From Saccharospirillum mangrovi (GTDB lineage: Bacteria > Pseudomonadota > Gammaproteobacteria > Pseudomonadales > Natronospirillaceae), in the NCBI RefSeq assembly GCF_003367315.1, contig NZ_CP031415.1, positions 1,982,001 through 2,046,000 on the forward strand: a DNA stretch of 64,000 bases, read 5' to 3'. Both the position numbers and the translations under genes were made by a program. Positions within the stretch are counted from its first letter, which is position 1, and every line of letters starts with the position of its first letter. The notes beneath the pieces were generated by a model. The model had not been told where the DNA came from and did not search any database. It saw nothing but the letters and a program-made list of their open reading frames with translations. This document shows positions 7,254-14,529 of the stretch, piece after piece.

Positions 7254-8068
7254 CCCCACTGAAAACGTCGGTCTCGGCGGCGTCAGACCGGGTCTGGAAA
7301 AAGCCGCCATTCATCGCCAACCCCTGGCTGCGGTACGGTCTGCTGGCCGTTACGGTGATCTATCTCTACTGGGCATTCGCGACATTGCCGTTCGATTGGG
7401 AACGCATCTCGGAGGGCTTGCCCAGAGCCGGCCGAATATTTGGCGGCGCATTTCCACCCAGTTTTGAACGCGGCACCTTGTTGTGGACCGGCTTTAAAGA
7501 AAGTTTCCAGATCGCCTTTTTGGCGACGTTGTTGGGTGTGTCGTTATCGTTACCCATAGCGGTAATGGCAGCGCGCAATGTGGCACCGCTGCCGGTGTAT
7601 TTGGTGGGCCGTGCGCTGATCATTGTGTCGCGCAGTTTTCATCCGGTCATTGTCGCAATTCTGTTTGTCGCGGCCGTGGGTTTTGGTCCGCTGGCCGGCA
7701 TTCTGACGCTGACGCTCTACTCCATCGGCTTCGTCGCCAAACTGTTGGCCGAAGAAATTGAAGAGATCGATTGGGGCCAGGTGGAAGCCATGCGTTCGGT
7801 CGGCGCCGGTTATTTGAAAATGCTGGTGTATGGCATTTTTCCGCAAATCATGCCGCGCCAGATTGGTCTGGCGATGTATCAGCTCGACAGCAACCTGCGC
7901 GCTTCGGCGGTCGTCGGTATTGTCGGCGCCGGTGGCATTGGCGGCACCTTGATGAACGCCTTCGGCCGTTACGATTACGATTTCGCATTCGCCATCTTGC
8001 TGATGATCATCGGCATCATTTTGATCAGTGAAGCGATCAGCGGATGGGTGAGGAAAAAAGTATGGTAG
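7250..8068 (+). CDS. phnE: PhnE-like ABC transporter permease (first copy)
   Basis: A 272-residue permease with about six membrane segments. The EAA loop of binding-protein-dependent permeases reads as V-E-A-M-R-S-V-G-A-G-Y. The ending V-G-A-G-G-I-G-G-T-L is characteristic of PhnE. It starts inside the phnC stop (4-nt overlap) and its end overlaps the next permease by 7 nt. It most likely forms a heterodimer with the second PhnE. The two are clearly diverged in sequence, so this is not a recent duplication. Confidence 0.9.
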   Translation: MTPLKTSVSAASDRVWKKPPFIANPWLRYGLLAVTVIYLYWAFATLPFDWERISEGLPRAGRIFGGAFPPSFERGTLLWTGFKESFQIAFLATLLGVSLSLPIAVMAARNVAPLPVYLVGRALIIVSRSFHPVIVAILFVAAVGFGPLAGILTLTLYSIGFVAKLLAEEIEEIDWGQVEAMRSVGAGYLKMLVYGIFPQIMPRQIGLAMYQLDSNLRASAVVGIVGAGGIGGTLMNAFGRYDYDFAFAILLMIIGIILISEAISGWVRKKVW

Positions 8069-8871
8069 ATCACGCAGCAACCCTGACCGACCGCGTTTGG
8101 TCCCGCTACGACCGCAAACAACAATGGTCGCGTTACGCGGTGTATTTATTGACCTTCTTGGCGGTGGTTTGGGCGATCAAAGACATCGATATTTTCTGGC
8201 CCTGGGTCTGGGACGCGCCCAACCAGATTCAAAGCCTGGCTGTGCGAATGTGGCCGCCTGCATTCAACACCTGGCATGAGATTTTCAGCGCCATGCTGGA
8301 GACGGTGCACATAGCGACGCTTTCAACCCTGCTGACGATTTTCATCGCGTTGCCGGTGTCTTACATCGCCGCCCAAAACACCACACCCAACAAAGCCACA
8401 CTGTGGTTGGGCCGGTTTATTTTGGTATCCAGCCGTTCAGTAAACACCATCATCTGGGCGTTGCTGTTTGTGGCGATTTTTGGCCCGGGCGTATTGGCCG
8501 GTATTCTGGCAGTGATGTTCCGTTCCATCGGTTTTATTGGCAAATTGATGGGCGAAGCCATCGAGGAAATTGACCGCCGCCCGGTGGAAGCCATGGAGGC
8601 GACCGGTGCCAGCCAGATGAAAGTCGTGCTGTACGCCATTGTGCCGCAAGTGATGCCGGCGTTTTTCGCCATCATCATTTTGCGCTGGGACATCAACATC
8701 CGGGAGTCCACGGTACTGGGTCTGGTCGGCGCTGGCGGCATTGGTGTATTGCTGCAAAGCTCAATCGATCTGTTTGCCTGGCAGACGGTGGCAACCATCT
8801 TATTAGCGATTGTGGTGTTGGTAGTTCTGGGTGAATCCATCACCAGCGCGCTGCGCAAAAAAGTGATTTAA
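8062..8871 (+). CDS. phnE: PhnE-like ABC transporter permease (second copy)
   Basis: A 269-residue permease starting at the ATG at 8062, which has AGGA 7 nt upstream; an in-frame ATG at 8044 lies further inside the previous gene. It carries the EAA-type loop V-E-A-M-E-A-T-G-A-S and the PhnE ending G-A-G-G-I-G-V-L-L-Q. With the preceding PhnE it would form the membrane channel. Paired PhnE permeases are common in PhnCDE systems such as phosphite/hypophosphite and phosphonate importers. Confidence 0.9.
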   Translation: MVDHAATLTDRVWSRYDRKQQWSRYAVYLLTFLAVVWAIKDIDIFWPWVWDAPNQIQSLAVRMWPPAFNTWHEIFSAMLETVHIATLSTLLTIFIALPVSYIAAQNTTPNKATLWLGRFILVSSRSVNTIIWALLFVAIFGPGVLAGILAVMFRSIGFIGKLMGEAIEEIDRRPVEAMEATGASQMKVVLYAIVPQVMPAFFAIIILRWDINIRESTVLGLVGAGGIGVLLQSSIDLFAWQTVATILLAIVVLVVLGESITSALRKKVI

Positions 8872-8879
8872 CCTGAGTA

Positions 8880-8909
8880 GCGACGCTATCGATTCAACGG
8901 CAGCGTCGC
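8880..8909 (+). other. Intergenic hairpin between phnE and the HAD gene
   Basis: GCGACGCT (8880-8887) pairs with AGCGTCGC (8902-8909) around a 14-nt loop. No T-run follows, so it is more likely an mRNA processing or stability element, or a weak attenuator lowering expression of the distal genes, than a full terminator. Confidence 0.4.
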
Positions 8910-8936
8910 CTCAATAAATTGTGGGAATGTACATCC

Positions 8937-9746
8937 ATGCTGAGCTCCATCCCGTTCGGTAACGCCGACATTCTGTTTACCGATGTGGACGACACCCTGA
9001 CCACAGCCGGACGGCTGTTACCGGAAACCTATTCAGCGATCAGTCAATTGGCCGCCGCCGGAATACGGGTTATTCCAGTAACCGGCGGGTGTGCAGGCTG
9101 GTGCGACCAGATTATCCGAACCTGGCCGGTTGTAGCCGTCATCGGCGAAGGCGGTGCGTTTTATGCCAGCCGCAGCGGCGCTCAAACCGTGGAATGGCAC
9201 TTCTGGCAAGACGCGGCTTCGCATCGTCGCGACCAGACAACCATCTTGTCGGCCATCGCCGAACTGGACCTGGACTTCGACCTGAAATTAGCCAGTGACC
9301 AGGCGTTCCGCTACGTCGATGTCGCGCTGGATTACAACCAGCAGGAATCGCTGACACCGGAACAGGTGGCAACGGTTCGTGATGCGTTGTTAGCCAAAGG
9401 CTTCAACGTCCGGCAAAGCTCCATTCATCTGAATGTCTGGCTGGGCGATTTTGATAAATCGGCCATGGCGATACGCGTCGGCCAGGAATTACTCGGCCTG
9501 GATGTCACCGCTTTGCAACAACGCGCTGTCTTTATAGGCGATGCGCCCAACGACGAATGCATGTTTCGCGACTTCCCGCTCAGCATCGGTGTCGCCAACA
9601 TTCGCAAACATTTGTCGGCGATGGCGCATCAACCCACGGCCATTACCGAGCAGCCATCGGGTTTGGGGTTTGCTGAACTGGCCGACGCCTGGTTGCACCA
9701 TCGCGCCGACATTGGCTTGAGTGCAACCGCACAACAGCCGGTATAG
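8937..9746 (+). CDS. HAD superfamily hydrolase, subclass IIB (Cof/mannosyl-3-phosphoglycerate phosphatase-like)
   Basis: A 269-residue HAD protein. Motif I is FTDVDDTLT (nucleophile and acid Asp near residues 14-16), motif II is the Thr in P-V-T-G-G, and motif IV is IGDAPNDECMF. A large cap between motifs II and III is the IIB type. It is not the PhnX phosphonatase. The family dephosphorylates sugar phosphates and phosphoglycerate derivatives. The ATG at 8937 with GGGA upstream was preferred to a TTG at 8919. Its place between a PhnCDE importer and a GlpR-type repressor suggests it hydrolyses the imported or derived phosphate ester. Confidence 0.8.
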   Translation: MLSSIPFGNADILFTDVDDTLTTAGRLLPETYSAISQLAAAGIRVIPVTGGCAGWCDQIIRTWPVVAVIGEGGAFYASRSGAQTVEWHFWQDAASHRRDQTTILSAIAELDLDFDLKLASDQAFRYVDVALDYNQQESLTPEQVATVRDALLAKGFNVRQSSIHLNVWLGDFDKSAMAIRVGQELLGLDVTALQQRAVFIGDAPNDECMFRDFPLSIGVANIRKHLSAMAHQPTAITEQPSGLGFAELADAWLHHRADIGLSATAQQPV

Positions 9747-9781
9747 TTTAGAGTGAGTGAATTGACCGTGGCCGAGCATCG

Positions 9782-10582
9782 ATGAGCGCCAAAGAACGCC
9801 AACAACGCATCCTGGAATGGGTGCACGAACAGCAGCATGTCGAAGTTGAAGACATCGCCCAACGTTTTGGCGTTACCACCCAAACCATCCGTCGCGACAT
9901 CAACCGCATGTGCGAGCTGGGGTTGTTGCGGCGGCGCTATGGTGGCGTCAGTTTGCCGGCCAATGCCGCACCCCACCCGGCCGAAGAACACGGCATTCGC
10001 AACGCGGCCATAAAGCGACGCATGGCCGAACGCGTTGCAGCCGACATTCCCGAAGGCGCCACCGTCAGTCTGGGCGTTGGCAGCACCATCGAATGCATTG
10101 CCCAGGCACTGATCCACCATAAGTCGCTGCGCATTCTGACCAACAACCTCAGTGTCGCATCCGCTTTATCGGCTAACCCGGACATCGAAGTGATCGTCTC
10201 CGGCGGCCAATACCGGCACAAAGACCACGATGTCGTCGGGCCGGAGGTGACCAACTTCTTCAGCTCCTTTATCACCGATTTCGGCATCATCAGCACTGGT
10301 AGTATGGACATCGCTAACGGCCTGATGGATTACGACATCCGCGAAGCCGAAGTCAGCCGCGCCATCATTGCCAACACTCGCGTCCGTCTATTAGTTGCCG
10401 ACCAAAGCAAATGGACACTGAACTCGCACTGCAAGGTGGCGTCGTTCAAATACGTCGACCGCTTTTACACCGACGTTCTACCAATGTCCAAACGCGATGG
10501 ATTGCCGGATGCCATAACCGTTATCGAATCGGGCGACGCCAAACAGGAAGTCGATCAGAGCAACACCCTGCCTGTTGAATAA
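9782..10582 (+). CDS. DeoR/GlpR family transcriptional repressor
   Basis: A 266-residue regulator with the DeoR N-terminus (R-Q-Q-R-I-L-E-W-V) and a helix-turn-helix over about residues 22-43, ending in TQTIRRDINRMCELGLLRRR. The C-terminal DeoRC sugar-phosphate sensor domain shows the usual L-G-V-G-S-T-I-E, L-T-N-N-L, S-G-G-Q-Y-R and V-A-D-Q-S-K-W segments. It lies 35 nt after the HAD gene on the same strand. GlpR-like palindromes sit in front of phnD, so it likely represses the whole cluster and is relieved by a phosphorylated small molecule. The effector is unknown. Confidence 0.9.
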   Translation: MSAKERQQRILEWVHEQQHVEVEDIAQRFGVTTQTIRRDINRMCELGLLRRRYGGVSLPANAAPHPAEEHGIRNAAIKRRMAERVAADIPEGATVSLGVGSTIECIAQALIHHKSLRILTNNLSVASALSANPDIEVIVSGGQYRHKDHDVVGPEVTNFFSSFITDFGIISTGSMDIANGLMDYDIREAEVSRAIIANTRVRLLVADQSKWTLNSHCKVASFKYVDRFYTDVLPMSKRDGLPDAITVIESGDAKQEVDQSNTLPVE

Positions 10583-10649
10583 ACCCTTAAACGACACAGA
10601 AAAGAACGTTGCAAAACATCCAGACTTTTCTGCTCAAGGCTATTCCAAA

Positions 10650-11417
10650 TTATTGCGCCAGCCGCTGACCGACCATCTGCGAACCTCGTCCATTCATCCG
10701 GATTTCTATAGGCCGTCCGTCGTCACCCATCACAAACGTTAACTCCAGCGTTTTACTGTCGTCGAGAAACTGGTGTTCCGCGACCGGGAACAGCTCGACA
10801 CTTTGCCCCTGTGCATTACCAAAAAGTTTGCCATTTTCTTCAACAACGGTGAGCACAAAATCCGCGTTGAATTGATAGCGTCCCTGGTAACTCTGTAGCT
10901 GAGCCCGACTGAGCGAAATAACATCGCGATCAATGGACGGCGTTTCCGCAGTGCCAACGCCCTGCGTATGGTCGTAACTTAACCCTCGAGCCAATCGCCA
11001 CTCCCCGTTTTCCAGCAACCACAAATGGATAAAGTGCGCTCTGGTAGCGCCGAAATAATGTTGCCCGGTTTGGATGGCACCGTAGAGCTCGCCCGACTGG
11101 TACAGCGGAAACACTTCCAGGCTGGCTTCATCTAACCGACGCCGTTCCTGTTCAGAACGCGGATGGCAGTTAGCACCACGAAAACCATCAACAAAGGCGT
11201 CTTTCGACAAGGTACGGCCACCGACATCGTGATAGAACTCAAAGTCATCGGCGATTAACTGTTCCATAACCTCTGCATGGCATTGGTCATAACCCTCACT
11301 GAACAATTGATGGTCTTTCTCTTTTAACAAGGAAAACAACGAGCTTTCTTCGGCAAAACTGAGTTGGGAAAATACCGACACCCCAATCCAACAAAAACCC
11401 CAGTACAACCACTTCAT
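10650..11417 (-). CDS. Secreted SnoaL/DUF4440-like (NTF2-fold) protein with DUF3471-like C-terminal domain
   Basis: A 255-residue protein with a signal peptide over about residues 1-22 (M-K-W then a hydrophobic run ending S-F-A). The first half (D-F-E-F-Y-H-D-V-G-G-R-T through W-R-L-A-R-G-L-S-Y-D-H) reads as an NTF2-like DUF4440 domain. The last 75 residues (YQGRYQFNADFVLTVVEENG onward) read as the DUF3471 beta domain often found next to beta-lactamase-like proteins. Function is unknown. The ATG at 11417 follows GAGGGG by 6 nt. The gene borders the AT-rich island on its right and converges with the DeoR gene on its left. Confidence 0.65.
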   Translation of the reverse strand: MKWLYWGFCWIGVSVFSQLSFAEESSLFSLLKEKDHQLFSEGYDQCHAEVMEQLIADDFEFYHDVGGRTLSKDAFVDGFRGANCHPRSEQERRRLDEASLEVFPLYQSGELYGAIQTGQHYFGATRAHFIHLWLLENGEWRLARGLSYDHTQGVGTAETPSIDRDVISLSRAQLQSYQGRYQFNADFVLTVVEENGKLFGNAQGQSVELFPVAEHQFLDDSKTLELTFVMGDDGRPIEIRMNGRGSQMVGQRLAQ

Positions 11418-11863
11418 ATCGATCCCCTCAAACAGATACCAATACAAAAAACCAGTTTGACCTTAAAAACACAGCGGCCATAACCACCAGGCCGACACTC
11501 AGCTTGAGCCGGTTTTTTGAAAGCCAATAGAGGAATAAGTCACTAATAGCAGTAAAAACTAAAGAGGTTAGATATAGAATTTAAACCGAACGGGAGCAAC
11601 AATGACTAAAATTTAATTACCCAATAAATTCGCCAATCACAAACTGAAATATTACTTTACCCCCCAAATAGTACCGAACATATAGACACCGCTGGAGGAA
11701 AAAACATATACAACCCCTATCACATAAAGCCAATACGATACGCATCAATACAAAAACAACTACTTTGCATCAACCGACACACTAATCACTACGTTCAAAT
11801 ACACACATATAAAATCCATCAGAACAATAGCGGCCAAACAACAAGCCGCTCTTAAAATATATC
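11418..11863. other. AT-rich non-coding stretch, left edge of the island
   Basis: 446 bases, clearly richer in A/T than the flanking genes, with no ORF I can support on either strand. The only structure is a weak minus-strand hairpin at 11829-11850 (AGCGGC/GCCGCT, loop of 10) just after the tail-collar-like gene, which could be its terminator. Confidence 0.4.
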
Positions 11864-12388
11864 CTATAGTTTTTTACACTGTGTAAGCACATAGAAAGGT
11901 GGCATGTTAGAAAACGGTTGGCTAGCCCCAGTATTTCCAGTGCTAGTTGTTCTTGGGTCCCCCACCCAATCGTCATAACCCCATGAGGGATCACGTGTTA
12001 CAAATGCATTATTACCAGATCTTCCACGCAAGGTTATTGAATGACTATGTCGTGGAAGATTATTAATGGAGAGAGTAATTTGTTCCGATCCGCCTTGATT
12101 ACCTAGCATCCGGGATGATAGTCCAGAACTACCACTAGATGTAGCCACAACCACTCTTCCCTCGCCTTGTTCAAAACCCCTCCACCCCACAGGACAGTCA
12201 GATAAATCAAAATATGCAACTATACCGTTTGGTATTGTATCAACATTTATCTCACCAATTTCTCTATCTACTTCACCAACCTTGCTCTCTAATGTCTCTA
12301 GCCGAAAAGTTAATTTATTAAAAGCAGTTATTCCAGTCACAAGAATACCGACAATAGCGACTGCCGTTCCAATAGCATTCCAATTCAT
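11864..12388 (-). CDS. Membrane-anchored phage tail-collar-like domain protein
   Basis: A 174-residue protein: one membrane helix at about residues 5-25, a short predicted coiled coil to about 50, then a tail-collar-like domain. The domain opens with P-N-G-I-V-A-Y-F, has C-P-V-G-W-R-G-F, a Gly/Ser/Asn-rich middle, the histidine pair in NLPRHSHS and the ending N-M-P-P-F-Y-V-L. These are the marks of phage tail-fibre collar (microcystin-dependent protein-like) domains. GGAGG lies 5 nt before the ATG at 12388. No other phage gene is near. Base use is AT-rich like the rest of the island, suggesting transfer. Confidence 0.6.
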   Translation of the reverse strand: MNWNAIGTAVAIVGILVTGITAFNKLTFRLETLESKVGEVDREIGEINVDTIPNGIVAYFDLSDCPVGWRGFEQGEGRVVVATSSGSSGLSSRMLGNQGGSEQITLSINNLPRHSHSITLRGRSGNNAFVTRDPSWGYDDWVGDPRTTSTGNTGASQPFSNMPPFYVLTQCKKL

Positions 12389-12760
12389 AGAAACCTCCAT
12401 ATCTCGAAGTTATAGAATTAACAAACACTACCCAACCGTTAACATTTTCAGTCTATCCTGTAGGTGAGTTCAAATAATTTAACTACAAAACCAACACCCG
12501 CAAGCAAACAACAACTCAAACACAATGCTACTAATAATAATTTCACTGTCTAACAACCAATCACACTTCTCAGCGATAAATACACCAGAATCCAATAGAA
12601 AAATATACGATTAACGTCAATAGCAATAGCAACCGTACAAAAAAAAACAAAAATGAGCATGAAACAATTTAAAACAATAGAGTTCAAGCCAATATACAAA
12701 TTAGCGCGACTACGCCATCCAATAGAATAAAATGAACTAAATCCCAAACGCCGATATCTG
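12389..12760. other. AT-rich stretch between the collar-like gene and the gltX remnant
   Basis: 372 bases of A/T-rich sequence with no recognisable gene except a 65-codon hydrophobic minus-strand ORF at 12550-12747. It presumably contains the promoter of the collar-like gene, but I cannot name a convincing pair of hexamers. Confidence 0.35.
12550..12747 (-). CDS. Possible small hydrophobic protein (very uncertain)
   Basis: 65 codons from an ATG at 12747, with a hydrophobic core of about 40 residues that could make one or two membrane helices. I do not recognise it, no good ribosome-binding site is visible, and AT-rich DNA gives such ORFs by chance. Confidence 0.15.
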   Translation of the reverse strand: MGFSSFYSIGWRSRANLYIGLNSIVLNCFMLIFVFFCTVAIAIDVNRIFFYWILVYLSLRSVIGC

Positions 12761-13065
12761 TTAGAATTCCATCTCCAAACTACTCAGCTATTTCTTGCCC
12801 ATACTACTCTGTGCTTCAATGACGTGACCCAGGTAGCCACACATTAGGAATAGTTAAGGTGTCTCTAATATCAAGATAGAAGCCAATGAGCATATAATGG
12901 CAGTAAACAGCGGCGCTATCAGGTTACGCATTTAAACCCGGATGTTTGGCAACGGCTCTGATGTCATTCATCATGTTTTCTCTTTCTCAGTTGCTATGTT
13001 TCAAGCTTCCACAACTCTAACTGTAACGCTTTCTTGAAACCTTCTGTGTACTGCCTGATACAGGC
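12761..13065 (-). pseudogene. gltX: Decayed second copy of the gltX 3' end
   Basis: Read on the minus strand, this stretch aligns with the last roughly 100 codons of the intact gltX at 14530-16023, in the same orientation. Recognisable pieces in shifting frames are KKALQLELWKLET (intact: [13 protein letters not shown]), EKENMMNDIRAVAKHPGLN (intact: [19 protein letters not shown]), LIAPLFTAI (intact: LMAPLFIAI), and L-G-H-V-I-E followed by M-G-K-K and L-S-S-L-E, then a stop. There are at least three frame changes and internal stops. At DNA level 12896-13035 matches 14698-14841 closely with a few small gaps. The 5' limit near 13065 is approximate. Confidence 0.8.
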
Positions 13066-13108
13066 ACGAATAAGATGCTAACCATAATTCCTATAGCGGC
13101 CACCCCTG

Positions 13109-13163
13109 ATATCTGTCTTATATCTGTCTTATATCTGTCTTATATCTGTCTTATATCTGTCTT
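13109..13163. repeat. Tandem repeat, five perfect copies of an 11-mer
   Basis: The unit ATATCTGTCTT occurs five times without change, and a broken sixth copy follows (ATTTCTGG). It lies between the gltX remnant and the HEAT-repeat pseudogene, in no ORF. Its 11-nt length is close to one DNA helical turn and is not a multiple of three. Confidence 0.9.
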
Positions 13164-13252
13164 ATTTCTGGATATTCGGATGACTATATAAAACCTCTGC
13201 ACCAAACGATCTAGCTGTTATGCCAGAGTCCAATATCTCGCCCTATTATCAC

Positions 13253-13858
13253 TTACCTAAAATATATCTTTTTTTCTTGCTCCATATCGAGCTCAAATAC
13301 TGCTTCTGGGTCGGCTAACAAACGCTCAGTAGCGCTGGCATGCGCAACTATGGTCAAACTACTAATCTTCAAAGCGTTTTGAATGATTGCCTTAACAACA
13401 ACCTCTCCCAGCACAAGCAGCGTTCCGCTATGGCTCAATTGCATTTCCCGATCCTCTCGGCCTAATTGATCGCCCAACACTTTGGCTAGATCTGCTTTCT
13501 CTCCATCGGGAATTAGCACAACTGCAGCACGCAATGTGCAACTTCATCATTGGAGTTACGAAGCACTGTCTCTGTTATGGCAGACCATGTACGATTATCT
13601 TTAATTTTAGAAAGAGTATGCTGAGGTTGACTTCTCGCTTGAGGATTCTCTGTTTCAGTTCCGATAACTACTTTGGCCAGCGGCGTCTGTTGAATATCGG
13701 ACTACCATCCAAGTCAACATATTGCGCACATAGAAGTCGGGCTCAATTGCATAGCGTGCTATCAAGGTATCGAGTAGCGCATTATTTGGGTTGATGCCTA
13801 CGCCGAGTACTGCTCTGAGTTGAACAGATCCATCATTAGATACCAACATTTCTTTCAT
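13253..13858 (-). pseudogene. HEAT-repeat domain protein, frameshifted
   Basis: Three reading frames must be joined to give one protein of about 200 residues. Frame one from the ATG at 13858 gives MKEMLVSNDGSVQLRAVLG and then D-T-L-I-A-R-Y-A-I-E-P-D-F-Y-V-R-N-M-L-T-W. A shift near 13700 leads to Q-A-R-S-Q-P-Q-H-T-L-S-K-I and W-S-A-I-T-E-T-V-L with N-D-E-V-A. A second shift near 13535 leads to RAAVVLIPDGEKADLAKVLG, G-E-V-V-V and A-T-E-R-L-L-A-D-P-E-A-V-F-E-L. Joined in this order they match, as I recall it, a HEAT-repeat protein common in actinobacteria and usually found beside a small helix-turn-helix gene. Sequencing error is possible, but the neighbour is broken too. Confidence 0.7.
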
Positions 13859-13900
13859 AGCCACCACCTTCAATCCAGCGAGCAAGCCGTCGTCTCAATT

Positions 13901-14342
13901 TTACCCAAGTAATCCATTAACCAGTCCCAATACACCAGATGCAGTGGCAAGATTTGAACGAACAATAATGCGCAACTCTCTTCTCTCTTCGTAATAAACA
14001 CTCTCGAGTATCTTGCTTTGATCATCCCCTCGAGACGACTGGAAGGCGCTGAGCAAAATATTGGAAATACGCTGAGCGTCTTCCGAACTGACAGTATCAA
14101 TATCTACTGTTGTTGGCACCAAAACCCTTCGCTGTCGACGCGGCTCATCGGATGCCTTTTCGCAAAGTGGCCAGCAAAACGATTCACCTCCGCTGCGGCA
14201 ATTCGGTGCTGCTTACCAATACGGGTGCCGCAGCTGACCATTCACGTATGTAGCGACAAATGGTCCTCACATGCAGACCCAAAAGATCTGCAATCTCATC
14301 GGGTGAGTAGTAATTCTTATCTCCAATAATATTACCTAACAT
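13901..14342 (-). pseudogene. Helix-turn-helix (excisionase-like) DNA-binding protein, frameshifted
   Basis: From the ATG at 14342 the first frame gives M-L-G-N-I-I-G-D-K-N-Y-Y-S and then P-D-E-I-A-D-L-L-G-L-H-V-R-T-I, a MerR/excisionase-type helix-turn-helix, then R-Y-I-R-E. The expected continuation, TRIGKQHRIAAAEVNRFAG, is in a second frame. The C-terminal part, VDIDTVSSEDAQRISNILLS with Y-Y-E-E-R-R-E-L-R-I-I-V and V-L-G-L-V-N-G-L-L-G at the end, is in a third. At least two frameshifts are needed. It sits 42 nt upstream of the HEAT-repeat pseudogene, the arrangement I recall for intact copies of this pair. Confidence 0.7.
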
Positions 14343-14470
14343 TCCCAATATTTCTATAAATCCAAATAATATATGTAATTATAGGTTACAAAAGAAATAA
14401 ATCAGCACTCCAATACAGATATTTACGGCAACCAGAGCTGCCAATGTTCGAGTCGTAGGGGATTCCAGAC

Positions 14471-14498
14471 AAAAAAGCCGACTACTAGAGCCGGCTTA
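14471..14498 (-). terminator. Rho-independent terminator of gltX
   Basis: On the minus strand AAGCCGGCT pairs with AGTCGGCTT (one wobble pair) and runs straight into six Ts. It lies 32 nt past the gltX stop, so transcription of gltX ends before the island. Confidence 0.8.
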
Positions 14499-14529
14499 AG
14501 AGGGATGCAGGCTTAGGTTACGGAACAAC

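Noticed and set aside
8937-9746. Phosphonoacetaldehyde hydrolase (PhnX) for the HAD gene
   Set aside because: The sequence has a IIB-type layout (large cap after motif II, GDxxND motif) and no PhnX-like Schiff-base lysine region, so the name is not supported despite the phn neighbours.
11782-11994. 70-codon minus-strand ORF at the end of the collar-like gene
   Set aside because: It overlaps the collar-like gene in another frame and has no ribosome-binding site or recognisable sequence.
13109-13163. Possible CRISPR array
   Set aside because: The copies are contiguous with no spacers and the unit is only 11 bp, so it is a simple tandem repeat.
13534-13794. Plus-strand 86-codon ORF in the island
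   Set aside because: It is antisense to the HEAT-repeat remnant, whose minus-strand frames give recognisable protein.
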